A stretch of 64,000 nt of DNA from Mytilus galloprovincialis (taxonomy: Eukaryota > Mollusca > Bivalvia > Mytilida > Mytilidae): NCBI RefSeq assembly GCF_965363235.1, contig NC_134839.1:59735560-59799559 (forward strand). Reading direction: 5' to 3'. Both the position numbers and the translations under genes were made by a program. Positions 11,964 through 37,454 of this stretch are shown here, piece by piece (within the stretch, counting starts at the first letter, position 1; the number at the start of each line of letters is the position of its first letter). Below the pieces are notes generated by a model. The model searched no databases. It saw only the letters and a list, made by a program, of their open reading frames with translations, and was not told the DNA's origin.

Positions 11964-12249
11964 TAATTATTGGGGGCATTAGGATGACCTATAGTTGTTA
12001 ATTTCTGTGTCATTTAGTCTCTTGGCAATCATAATACATATTAACGACATAGTGATGTCGTTATTACGATATGATATGTCGAAATTACGACATAGCGATG
12101 TCGTTATAACGACATGTTATGTCGAAATTACGACGTAGCGATGTCGTAATAACGACATGTTATGTCGTAAATATGTATTATGATTGCCAAGAGACTAAAT
12201 GACACAGAAATTAACAACTATAGGTCATCCTAATGCCCCCAATAATTAG
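11964..12249. mobile_element. Foldback element with 79-bp arms around a dyad-motif array
   Basis: The arms 11964-12042 and 12171-12249 are near-perfect inverted repeats (start CTAATTATTGGGGGCATTAG). The core, about 128 bp, is three copies of a 42-bp unit containing CGACATAGCGATGTCG and CGACATGTTATGTCG, each itself a dyad. The same unit occurs without these arms at 45509-45990. Confidence 0.85.
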
Positions 12250-14251
12250 ATTTTTTTTAATGGCCCTTATCGGCTTCCGTAAATTAGCAAAAACGTACTA
12301 GTGAAATTTATATTTTAGACCTCAGTAATCACACTGGTTCGAACTAATTTTCGTTAGTATAAACTCTTGCATTCAATTTACTCACTATATTATTTCGCTC
12401 TTTTTATTGGATATAAACTTTTCCTTTGTCATGTTTGTTGTTAATTGTTTATTATAAAAACTATTGCAAAGTGTTTTCTTTACATTTTTGAATTTGATAT
12501 TACGTTGAAATTACCCATCCTCCCTCCCTCGTTAAATTTTTTTTTTTTTTTTTTTTCTTTTATAAATTTATAGCGGCGGATGTTTGCCAAAAAATTTGGT
12601 TATATATCTATGTTTATGTATTTTCATTTGTGTATTTAATCATTTATGATATATTGTATTTTGTAATATATTGAAAAAATATTTATATCAGGCAATACAA
12701 ATTATACCTATTGACTTCCTTTTATTTCACCCACTTGATAATTTATAAGCCAAGCCCAGTGTATTAAGCTTTGAACAAGTTTCCAGTTTTATGTCACTAT
12801 AATGAGTCAAGTCTTTTTCAACTGATTCTAGTTTGTTTTAACATTGTGCTGTTACATCACTATCTCAAGATAGGGAAGGGTAAAGTACTCCAACATGTGT
12901 TAAAACCCTGCCACATTCTATATGTGACTGTCTAGCTGTCTCAGTCTTAAGTGTGTGAACCATGACTGCCACTATTGCTGAAAATTTCAATGTTGCATAT
13001 TTTTGCCAGGTTAGCAATTAATTCAGGTTCATTGAAGTGTGTGAACTGCACAAGTGTATCACTCAAATACAAGTCAGTGATTTCAGATGCTTGGTCATTG
13101 GTTGAAATCATTCAATGTGTCCTACTTGCTGTAGCATAATGTAATCATGAATCATACCTGCCAACTTATCAAAATGTCCATGGGGGTTTTACGTGCAAGA
13201 TGGCTCTTATAGTCCTACAAAACCTTCAAGAGGGCCTTCAAATATATTTTCATGTTGTGTTTTGGCTTCTTCATTCTTTTTTCAACCCTACAGCCATTGT
13301 AAATTAATTGTTTTGTTTAAAATTGGACACAATTGATCTTTTAAAATTTCCATTTGAGAGCCTCTATGGGGGAAATCCCAAACAAATAGTGACAGTTGGC
13401 AGGTATGCATGATTTTAATACACAGTAGTCCTCTTTTTTTATTCTCCTGAGGTTGTTGGCATTTCATTGGCAATTTTCAACTTTAAGCAACACTTGTCAA
13501 GGCAAAAGAATTAAGATCTCAAAATATGGTGTACACATTTGCCATGGTTGAAAACAAGATATTTTTCTGTAGTTTATAGTACCATACTCATCAATAAATA
13601 CCTCACAATATTTATTCATACTGTTAGGCTTTTGGAATAACAATACCAGTTTTTCTGCACCAGACGCTCATTTCAACAATCAATGTCTCTTCAGAGATGC
13701 TCAAGGCCAAAATATTTGAAAATCCAAAGCTTATTTAAAAGATGAAAAGCTATAAACCAAAAAGGAATAAAGTGTAGCCAAAGCCAGGAAGCTGTTGTAA
13801 TGAATCACTTGTATGAGTTAGCCATGTTCAGTCAAAACCTCATTTTAATCAATAATTTTACCATGTTATCATAACAACTGGTTATGATTTTTGATATTCA
13901 ATGTTAATACCTTTTTGCTGTTAAATATTCCATATAACTTTGAGATGAACAGTTCAAGATAAAGCCACTTAATGAATGGAGTTGTTGGTTTTAAAATTTC
14001 TCATTTATGAAAAAATCCAAAACACAATGAAATGATAACATTTAATTGTATACATCAATACATTGTGGTGAAAACAATGGAACAATGTTTTAACAGCAGC
14101 TAAATGTATTAACAAATAAGTGTACACAAAGGATCATAATATTTGAACAACAGTACAATGTTTTATAGGCAGCTATTGACAAGTAAGTCAAAGTGTACGC
14201 AAAATATCATAAACATTAAATTTTGAAGTATGTGTAATAAATATGTCCATT
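12250..14251. other. No gene recognised; one TIR element and a dispersed repeat
   Basis: A 254-bp element at 13153-13406 has inverted ends CATACCTGCCAACT / AGTTGGCAGGTATG. 13655-13795 is a copy of the CACCAGACGC dispersed repeat (CACCAGACGCTCATTTCAAC, GATGCTC, AAAATATTTGAAA). 12537-12556 is a T-run. The remainder holds nothing I can name and includes the CINP 3' flank. Confidence 0.5.
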
Positions 14252-17200
14252 TTATTTATGTCCAGTTTCTAACAGCAAGCTTTCTAACAAAACATGACTT
14301 TTATCTGTGATGTAAGGTTGGTGTAACCACGACGATGTATAAAACATCATGGTATTACGATCTTTTGCATGACAAATGTTCTTGTAAATCAGTTGTTTCA
14401 GTTTATATTCCTCTCTATACATTTCTGTCAGTTCTTTTACTGTAGAAACTAAAATATAAAATAGTAAAATTTGACAAACAATTAATAAACTCTTTAATTT
14501 CTTCTATAATATATAGATAAATCAAAAAAAAAGTAAGCTTCCCACGTCTCTCTCTCTCTGTCTGTTGACATTAAAGTTTTTGTATTATGAAGAAAAAGAA
14601 AAAGTTTTTGACAAAATCATTTTAGTTTAGGACCTATTTTTTATCCATGTTTTCCTTGAACAGAATCCAGGTCACACATGAAATTTTGTTAGTTTTGTTG
14701 GATATTTCGATTCCTTAAAAGATAGTACTAGTTTTCATTGCAATTCAAAGTCCAATGAAGTTACTTATCTTGACTAAGGTAATTAAAAATTAAAAAAACA
14801 TGAAAAGAAAAGCCATATATTCAAAATAAGTTCATTTATAAGATGTTATAGAATCAGAAATTGTTAATTCTTCATTAATGCATGAATTAAACTATGGTCT
14901 TTGGTGAGGTTCACTTTGTTCACTTTTATAGTTTTGTGAATGTTACAGACTTATGGTTACAAAATTTAAAGTAGTATGACAATGCAACAAATCTGGTGGA
15001 AACCAGTGTAAAATTTGGTTGCATTGTAGTAATATCCAGTTCAATTATCTCCCCATGAATTAAATAAAGTTGTGCAAAGTTATTTCCCCTGGCAACATTC
15101 CTATAGGTTTTTTGATGTAATGAAGAGTCAACAATTATTATCAGAATTTAATATTGAGCATAAAACTAAATTTTTTCAATTAATAGTTTATTTATCTAAA
15201 CTACTTTCAATTTGTTGAAACTTTTAGATTAAATTTTTTCAATCTATTACCTAAGAAATGTCTGAAAGAAAATGCATGCACAGAATGAGCATTTGTTAAT
15301 GGACAAGTCAAAGCAGAAATTTCTACTTATAAGTAAAATCTACCAAACAATATCAAAGCAACATTTTTCCTAGATTTGTGAATATAAATCTGTTATTTGT
15401 TGTTGCTAGAATTTCAAGCCTTCAACTAATATCCAAAAAAAAATCCCAAAAGATATCATTTTATCAATTATCTCCCTTATATAATCGGATTACTATGTTT
15501 TAGTCTTTCTGTTAATATTTACCGAATATATCAGGAGTCCAGGTTTGAAACAAAACCAAATCATCCGTAAGATGCTGCTGAAGTTTCATCACACCCACAA
15601 ACATAGCTGATGTTACAGACAATTTCTTCACAATTTTTTCCTGCAAAAAAAACCACAAAAAGACATTTACGGATCGTGGTGACTATATTGGTTGTGTTTA
15701 AACGGTGCAACATTAAAAAGAAGCTTCCACTTAATCAGTTCATGTGATTTGCACATGAATTTGAAACACAAAAGCTATTTCAATGTCTTCTATGTAAAAT
15801 TCATTAGAATGTATTGAAAAACAACAGTTCCTATAATTTATAAATAGACTATTTTCATATTATTGACTTATGACTCAGAAGTACCGGTATATAATTTTTC
15901 AATGAGTCACCTTTTTCTGTGATAAGACATACTGGTACTTGGTAAAGTACGAGCAACTGAAAGAAGTAAAATCAAGCTTACAACCAGTGGAACTTTGGAA
16001 AAATAATTAACAAAATACATAATAACAGTTATTTTTTTTCAAAATTGCAAAGATTGATGTCTTGATTTTACTTAATTTATTTGCTCTTACTTGACTGAAT
16101 ACCAGAATGTTCAACGGACAAAGTAGGTAACCCGTTCAGAACTGTTTTTTTTGGAAAAAATACCATGAAATACAGTTTATTGTACCTTTACCTTTGCTAT
16201 ACTTATAGACTTCATACATTATATTAAATATTTTTGATATAAAAAAAAATATATATAAGTATACCAGCTGAACTAAAACTCTGTAACACTGACAGCTGCA
16301 GAATTTGATCAACTTATATATTTGTTTATTTTCCACAATTCATTAAACATTTTGTCTTGTGCAAATCCATCCATATTTCTTTCTAACACAATAAGATATA
16401 TATTACATAGTCAATGATAGTGAACTAGCCCTCTAGTATATCTTTCGCCACTCTTTTTTTAAGAATATTCAATTATTATCAATTTAATTTTGATTAATTT
16501 AATTTTGATTAATTTAATTTTGATAAACTCACCATTTTCTGAATTATACTCAGCAGTGAGGTACACTGTGCTTCTAGTTCTTCAGGTATACTACCATCTT
16601 GTAGGGTTTCATCTTTATTCTCCTTATAACTATATGACCAAAAATATATTATACAATAATTATGACATGTATGTAGGAAAATACAATTTTTATTTGGCTG
16701 TACCAAGTCAGGAATATGTCAGTTGTTTTCTATTTGTTTGATGTGTTTGAGCTTTTTATTTTGCCATTTTTGATAGGGGACTTTCCTGTTTAAAATTTCC
16801 TTAGAGCTAGGTATTTTTTTACTTTTTTGCATGACCTGTATACAATCATTTTAAATTGAAATGAACTGTGTTTATTTGGGAATGAACATGATTGTACCTT
16901 TATTTCTTTGTCATTGAAGAGAATTTCGCTTTCTTTATTTTTTTTATATTCATACTCTTTTTAAGAAGTATTTGCAAGTATTTATACTGAAAAATTCACA
17001 TATAGTATGTTATATATTAAACTGAAAATGAAATTTTATTTGAAATTGAAATATAAGTACTAGTAAGTAGTTATAAAAAGAAGGTCCTTTAAGTGCATAG
17101 ACAATATATTTTTGTGGAATTCAGCAATCTTACACATGTTGCAGCTTAATATTAGCTATGGTATCAATAATGTGCATTCCATCTGAGTTAGCATTCTTCC

Positions 17201-18462
17201 ATTTTTGAATAAGATTGTACACATCTGCTACCCCATCTTTGATTTGTCTCTCACTTCCTGTTAAATTTCCACTTTTATTATGCTCTTTTACATTCCCTGT
17301 AAAAAAGAGAATACCATCATGCATATAAATTATACCTGCTAGCCAATCCTGTGTAACTGAATGTAAGTTATTAAGGCAGTAATGCTGTCAATTTTTCATC
17401 AACATTTAGGATAATATCAAGAATCAGTTTCATCTTAGACTACTTTAACACATAGTTGTAGCAGTCTCTGCTTATCATGGTTGTAGCATAAACTTGGAAA
17501 ATGCAGCTTACTGAAAATTAGTAACAACTAAAGCATCCCTACATCAATTAAAGCTAAAGAGGAATTGTCTCTGTGCTGAAAGCAGTTCTGCCAACTTTTC
17601 ATGAACATGATGAAGCAAATGCGTGAGATTTGGCCAAAATTGAAAAGATCAAAGAGAAAAAACAATAGATCAAAGGAAAATGCCACCAAAAAAGCATGAA
17701 CATGCGTGAGACTTGGCAGCCCTGAGAAAGTGCTGTGTCTTTTGACATGTTTGAATGTTGAATATGTTTTGCGCATAGCAGGAAGGGTTAAATTTGTTTG
17801 ACTGATAATATCAACCAGTTTTAAATAAGCAATTTAGAGATTTTCTTACTTGTTTTTATTGTATATTCCATTATATCAATAATTATATATAGTTAATATC
17901 TAATTAAAGGAAAAATATTTAAAAACTAACTTAGGGACGTTTCTCATCTCTGTCATATATAATTCCTTCCCTTATTGCGTTATTTACCTTTTTCTGTCAC
18001 GTTTATAACTGATCAGATGACATTGAATTATAAAATCAGATGCGAGTACATGTAGCCTATGAAGGCAAATTTGGCTATGCAGCCCCTCATGCAGTGTTGC
18101 ACAGACACTGCCAAAATGCATGTTTTCTGGTTTATATTGAGATTTTTGGAGGTCTTGAGAAATCGTTGTGTCATTCTGGATATACTTAAACCAAGTTGGC
18201 AAGTATAGCTTTCAGTTTAATACAGTCCAAATTTTGACTACCTTGAAGTTTGAAGTTTCACTAACTTTCAGGTATGTGCCATAATGTGGGCTACGTTTTT
18301 TAGGGATGTGATGTAACTGTTTATTACTTGTAGACTTATTGTGTAAATATTTTAAAACGGCATATTAACTGATTGTGATTATAAATAAAATCTAGGACTA
18401 GTATTTTTACTTTGGCCATGCTTCTTCACTGGTGAAAATCTACTTTCATTTTCATTCGTCAT
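14252..18462 (-). CDS. CINP: CINP, cyclin-dependent kinase 2-interacting protein, five coding exons
   Basis: Coding exons on the minus strand, in transcription order: 18462-18411, 17296-17134, 16629-16533, 15640-15523, 14448-14252. All introns are GT-AG and the phases fit (1, 2, 0, 1), giving 627 nt and 208 residues; human CINP has about 212. Recognisable family segments are RQIKDGVADVYNLIQKW near the N-terminus, a predicted helical stretch rich in Glu and Leu in exon 3, LFQTWTP in exon 4 and the strongly conserved C-terminus SSWLHQPY...LLESLLLETGHK. In animals CINP binds CDK2/CDC7 and ATRIP and acts in replication and checkpoint signalling in the nucleus; its name also appears in ribosome-biogenesis work. 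The first exon is least certain: MTNENESRF is poorly conserved and was chosen because of its donor site and matching phase. An acceptor-like TTTTAG at 18479-18484 hints at a 5' non-coding exon. An AATAAA overlaps the stop codon; whether it is used is unknown. The gene looks intact. Confidence 0.9.
16479..16526. repeat. 17-bp tandem repeat beside CINP exon 3
   Basis: Three copies of TTTAATTTTGATTAA-like units, ending 7 bp from the exon's donor site on the minus strand. Confidence 0.8.
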
Positions 18463-18738
18463 ATCAGGAACGATAACTCTAAAAGAAATATTGTAACTCG
18501 TATACATTTATATGATACCATATATATGATAGGTTATCGATGTCCTGTTGTCTTTTCAAAACACAAAAATTGTGAGCTTCAATATACCATTCAACTCTCT
18601 CAAAAATTTGGAAATAGAATTTTATATGAATAAAAAATAAAATGAAATCTATATTTACTTATCAGTAATATGAGTTGACAAAATTATTTTTACATTCTAC
18701 TTTCAATTTATACACTTAGACCTACTTTCTCTTTCATC
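18463..18738. promoter_or_regulatory. Putative bidirectional promoter of CINP and RBKS
   Basis: Only 276 bp separate the CINP start codon (18462, minus) from the RBKS start codon (18739, plus), and the genes are transcribed away from each other. Both promoters must lie here or the first transcribed exons must overlap. I see no TATA box at a convincing distance and no CpG-rich stretch. A TTATCGAT string lies near 18534-18541. The call rests on geometry, not on motifs. Confidence 0.55.
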
Positions 18739-32264
<13,526 letters not shown>

Positions 32265-32489
32265 AACAAATATTATCTTTGATTTAATCAATTAACAATA
32301 TTATTCTCTCTGATGCCCTTGCATAAACAGAGATTTTAGGGGTCGTAGAAAACACACATTTCAGCAATTCAATCAAAACAAAAATGAAATATATGGATCT
32401 AATCGAACTCATTATTGCAACAAACGAATTAGTTGCATTTGTATTGGTCATCCCAAATCTGATGGCATTTGATAATATTCAAATATTTT

Positions 32490-33610
32490 GACAATGTTTG
32501 GGAATCAAACCTCTCAAACATATGTTCTTGTTTGTCAGAATCATATATAAGTGAAGTCATCTCGATTCCCCCAACCCGGCCATTTAAGAATGTTTTAAAA
32601 TTATCTTCAAAAAAAATAAAACAACAAAAATATCGAACTCCGAGGAAAATTCATAACTGAGAGTCCCTACTGAAATGGCAAAATGTCAAAAGCTCAAACG
32701 CATTAAACAAATGGATAACAACTGACTCAGTATAGGCATTTTCCACTTTTAACCATATATTATGATTTAATGATATGACCTTTCAAGGTGAATTGAATGG
32801 GACATAGGTATAGTCCCTATGGGTTTATCAGATTTAAAAGGAATGCAAAGACTTCATTATCACTTCAACGTTATTGTTTTACCTCAAGATGAAAGTACCC
32901 AAATTTTACCTGTTTATCCTACATATATACTTTTATCCAAGTATTGCTAAAGAATGTCCCAACGATTTCAATTGAACAAATATCAGGAGCAAAGTTGTGT
33001 AATCGACAGGCTCATAAGTCCACATGATGGAAAATCATTGTAAAAATACCAAAATAAAAAGAAATAGAAATGAGTTTTCATCAACAAGAACATAACATAA
33101 AATACAAATATGAAGACGTTGGATAATTTTCACGTCTTTTGTGTCCCTTACACGGCCAAAACCAGACATTTTGTATTAAGTTACACTTTTATATACTATA
33201 TTTTTTTACATGGTGTGATATACATCCTCAAACATAAAAAAAAAGTTAGCGTTACATATTTAGGTCGCAATTTGGAACAATACTGCAAAGTTTAAACGTT
33301 TTTGTAAGTTGTTGCATCGTAAGACATGTGTATTGTTAACCAAAATGAATCTGTGAATCTGAAAAGTAAGGATCTGTATAACTAAATAGCGACATAAAAA
33401 TAATTTGAAAATCTACCCAGGGTAAGTGTTGCCTGAGAAAGTTAAAACCTTGGTTTCTTAATGTATCGATCAAAGGAAAATAACTCTCGGTGAGTTCGAC
33501 TCGCTCTTGTGGATTTATCTTCATTAGTTACGATTAAACCCAAAGAATTGAAAACCATAGATGTACAAACACGAGAAACGTTAGATAAAGGCAACAGTAG
33601 TATACCGCTG
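32490..33610. repeat. Segmental duplication block A1
   Basis: Collinear with 46020-47020: GGAATCAAACCTCTCAAACA near 32508, GGCCATTTAAGAATGTTTTA, later GTGATATACATCCTCAAACA and GTAAGTTGTTGCATCG. Block A1 has about 445 bp (32745-33190) that the other block lacks. Confidence 0.85.
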
Positions 33611-34380
33611 TTCGAAATTCATAAATCGATAGAGAAACAACAAATCCAGGGAAACATATCAAATATAAGAAAACTACCAACACCCACAAACCTTACAATG
33701 TGGAAACTGATTGAATACCCTAGTTGTAAGTTGTGCGGTAAGCCAGCAAACCTAGAACATGTTTTGTCATCTTGCAGGACCGCTTTAAAAGATGGTAGAT
33801 ACACATTGCGTCACGACCAAGTACATAGAGAAATAGCAGCAGTCTTGGATACACAGAGAAGGAAGAAGACTAAGATTGAGAAGGGGCCAAAGTTCATCAA
33901 CTACATCAAAGGAGGCGGAGAGTCATAAAAAAAACACATACAGCAAAGCCAGCGGTATTTTAGCAACAGCAAATGACTGGGAGATGCAAGCCGACGTTGG
34001 GGGAAATACCACCTTCCCAAGAGAGATCATAACACCAACCATCCGACCAGACATTGTGCTGTGGTCCAGAATCAGCAGACAGGTCATTCTTGTAGAGCTA
34101 ACAGTGCCATGGGAAACAAGACTGGAAGAAGTACCAGGAATTGGTAATAGACATCCAAGAAAAGAATTGGAGGACATTGTATTTCCCAGTAGAGGTAGGC
34201 TGTAGAGGCTTTTTTTCGCAAAGATTGTGGTGAGCCTTAGGGTCCCAAGGACTAACTGGACCAGTAAGAAGAAGTTTGGTTGGAAAAGTTGGGAAACAGG
34301 CTGAGGAAGCTTCTGGTTGGGTATTGAGGAAGATAGAAGAGCAGTGGAAGAGCTAGCTGGTTCACGGCTGAGAACCACCT
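33509..34380 (+). mobile_element. LINE 3' remnant with restriction-like endonuclease domain
   Basis: 33509-33928 encodes CKLCGKPANLEHVLSSC, the Cys-Cys-His-Cys knuckle, followed by RYTLRHDQV. From 33930 another frame has RPDIVLWS and VILVELTVPWE, the catalytic RPD...ELTVPWE core. This order is the restriction-like endonuclease found at the C-terminus of R2/NeSL/CRE-type LINEs. The two parts are in different frames (frameshift near 33920) and the frame closes at 34205 although related sequence continues to about 34380. The reverse transcriptase itself is absent, so this is a 5'-truncated copy. Its start overlaps the GGCAACAGTAGTA repeat. Confidence 0.7.
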
Positions 34381-34939
34381 AATGATGGAACCAGCTTCCC
34401 AGTGGAAACACTGTATTAAAGATTTAACATTGATGATTAATTTCATATTTTTTTTTATAATTTTGCAGCTATAATGCTGTAAGAATACACTATATTGAAA
34501 AACAAATATTGGCAAAAGCATCAACTTTTAAATTATACACTGCCAGATGTTGCCATTTCACAATAATGCAAAATAATTTAATAATTAAGGTGAATAATTT
34601 AAAATTTTTGTTCAATATCGAACAAATCCGTATTATGTAATTATCATGGGTAGATCTCTTATTTATCATGCGATTATTGTCATTTGCCACGCTGTATGTT
34701 TATCTTGAACAGTATTGTTATTAATATGATACTGATGCACTGAAATGTTAATGTCAAAATGTCCTTTTTATATATAAGCTGTATCGCATTGAAATAAAGT
34801 TTTATCACATTTTTTTTATTGTACATAACCGTTTCACAAATGATATCGGATATGTTCCTTACGTCGTTACTACAATCCCCTTCCCTTTCTTGAATGTGAC
34901 CTGCCGAATTAGACTATTTACCGGATTTGTTATCTCATA

Positions 34940-35175
34940 ATCAACACGACGGGTGCCACATGTGGAGCAGGATCTGCTTACCCTTCCGGAGCACCTGAGA
35001 TAACTCCTAGTTTTTGGTGGGGTTCGTGTTGTTTATTCTTTCGTTTTCTATGTTGTGTCATGTGTACTATTGTTTGTCTGTTTGTCCTTTTCATTTTTAG
35101 CCTTGGCGTTGTCAGTTTATTTTCGATTTATGAGTTTGGCTGTCCCTCTGGTATCTTTCGTCCCTCTTTTGGATA
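34940..35175 (+). repeat. Dispersed repeat 'GGAGCAGGATCTGCTTACCC'
   Basis: Runs from GTGCCACATGTGGAGCAGGA through TTTGGTGGGGTTCGTGTTGT to CTGGTATCTTTCGTCCCTCT. Partial copies at 27880-27970, 28310-28440, 11920-11945 and, inverted, 59860-59900. Confidence 0.8.
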
Positions 35176-37454
35176 GTCATGACTTTGTTTGTGTTTCTTT
35201 ATTAACTATAGTTTAATGCTTTGCATTAGTTTTGATATGATAATGAAAGTATTTTTTTAGTCGAGACAATTGACCGACATCATTAAAGTGTAAAAAAGAG
35301 TTGAGAAAATTTTGTGAAGAAAAAGTGTTGTTATGATATTTTCCTTATAAAATATTTTGTTAACTTAGGAAAGTTAGAAGACGGTTTTCTAAATTTGAAT
35401 GCGTTTACAATTTATCAATGGGGCATAAGCTATCAAATTCGTGTTCACCGATTTGACTTTAATTATCATATTTGATTACTAACAAATTTAAACGTAAATC
35501 CAAACTATAAAAAAGTCTAAAATAAACATGTAACAATACGTGGGCTCTTTAATATCAGCCAGCATTTCATGTGCATTTCAGTCTAGACACCGACTAATTA
35601 ACTATGGAGGGGATCTCCGTAGTCAACCGACTGCTATATAACCCGATATAATATAGATACAGATAGAAATAGATAGCAAACTCGTGAAATTGGGTTTTTT
35701 CTAGGTCTGTTTGATTTATTATACAATTAAAAATATACGTAAATCATCGTTTTTACCTGTATGCGAATGCGTTTTTGTGGATCAGATCAGTCAATCAAAT
35801 GGTTTACCCTTGTTTTCACTTTCAATGTTGACTTTATTTTCCTTTTGATAAATGGAAATGCTTAATTCATACTGAACCTATCGTTATCTAAGTGGTTAAA
35901 TTGAAGGTCACTTGGATTCAAATTCAATGAGGTCGAATTATTTAGTTGCAAGTGAATAATTGATCAACGACATTTCTTAGCTTATTTTGTCAAAATTGAA
36001 CCAAAATGCTGCTCAAAGCGAGTAATTATTTCACTATTTCACTTTCATTAATGATTTAAAAAAAAAAGATATTATTGAAGCTAATATTTTTTAAAGTAAA
36101 ACCTGATTTTTTTACCGCTGAAACTCAATCTGAAGATGAATACTTTTTATTTTATTTGAAGTAAGGCAAATGAAATATAATACTTTCATGATGAAGAGAT
36201 AGGTATGAAAGACTCATGACGTTTCTATATATTATAGGTTGGAGATCAATGAAACTTGTTTGTCGTGTAAAACCGAATAACATATTCATCAACGGTCAAT
36301 GTTTCCTTAAAGATGTCAACCGCAAACAATGTTTTTCTTTTTAATCGATTATTATAATTGAGCATCGGTAAATAAAGGCAACAGTTGTATACTGCTGTTC
36401 AAAACTCATAAATCCATGGAAAAAAACCAAATCGGAATAACAAACTCAAACTGAGGGAAACGCATTAAATATAAGAGGAGAACAACGACACAACATTAAA
36501 ATGTAACACACACAGAAACGGACTAAGCATTAGACAAAATCCTATGAGAATAATAAATAATATCAAAACCAAAAACAATGAATTTGGGATAGATAAGTAC
36601 CGTGACACGTCTTATAGTAATGTGAATTCACACTCAAAAATGAAAGAAAACAAACGACACAACGGAAACACAACGTTAAAATGTAACACGGTAATTATTG
36701 AAGGCGGTGATTAATTTTCTTTGCCATAACACATGAATATAATAGAAAAGATGTGAACACATTTGACAAAATCCGATGAGAATTACAAATATAACATTAA
36801 ACATTTAAACTAAATACATGAATTTGGGATAGATATAAGTACCGTAACACGTCTTATAGTAATGCGAATTCACACTCAGCAAAACAGTCCCAATCGGTAA
36901 TAAGTCACGTTTGGTAATTAAAAGATTAGACGACGTAATGACAAACTACAATCTACCATGTGGTAAAAATGTCCTTAGCTAGTTTGGTCAAAGACACATT
37001 GTATGGATCCACCAATTCGTGATGGTGTCCATAAAATTTACGGAGTGTCAATTGTAATCTGTCCTCCTCATAACTTTGTTGGAGCAGTTTCTGCGTAAGG
37101 AGAAGTATATGAAGTCCGTATAGTGTGAACAAGCACGAGAATAACGTATCAATTGTGATATATAAACACCATACGAAGGGGCAGAGGGTATGTTACTGCT
37201 GAGAAATTGGAAATTGATAATTGGGAAGTTGAAATCGTCCCGTTTATCATAGATTTTCGTGTGAAGTCGTCCATCTGCGTCAATATTGAGGAAAAGATCA
37301 AGGTATGAAGCAGTCCTTCTAGTATCAGTAGTATCCTTAATTTCAAGTTCACCGGGATATATAAACTACTTTTCCCTATATTTTATTCATACTTGTTTTA
37401 CCTTAATGGCAGTACTGAACGCTTGATGATCTTTTGATATGAAATTTTGATTTT

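Noticed and set aside
33923-34378. 151-codon minus-strand frame
   Set aside because: Antisense of the LINE endonuclease remnant; no independent resemblance.
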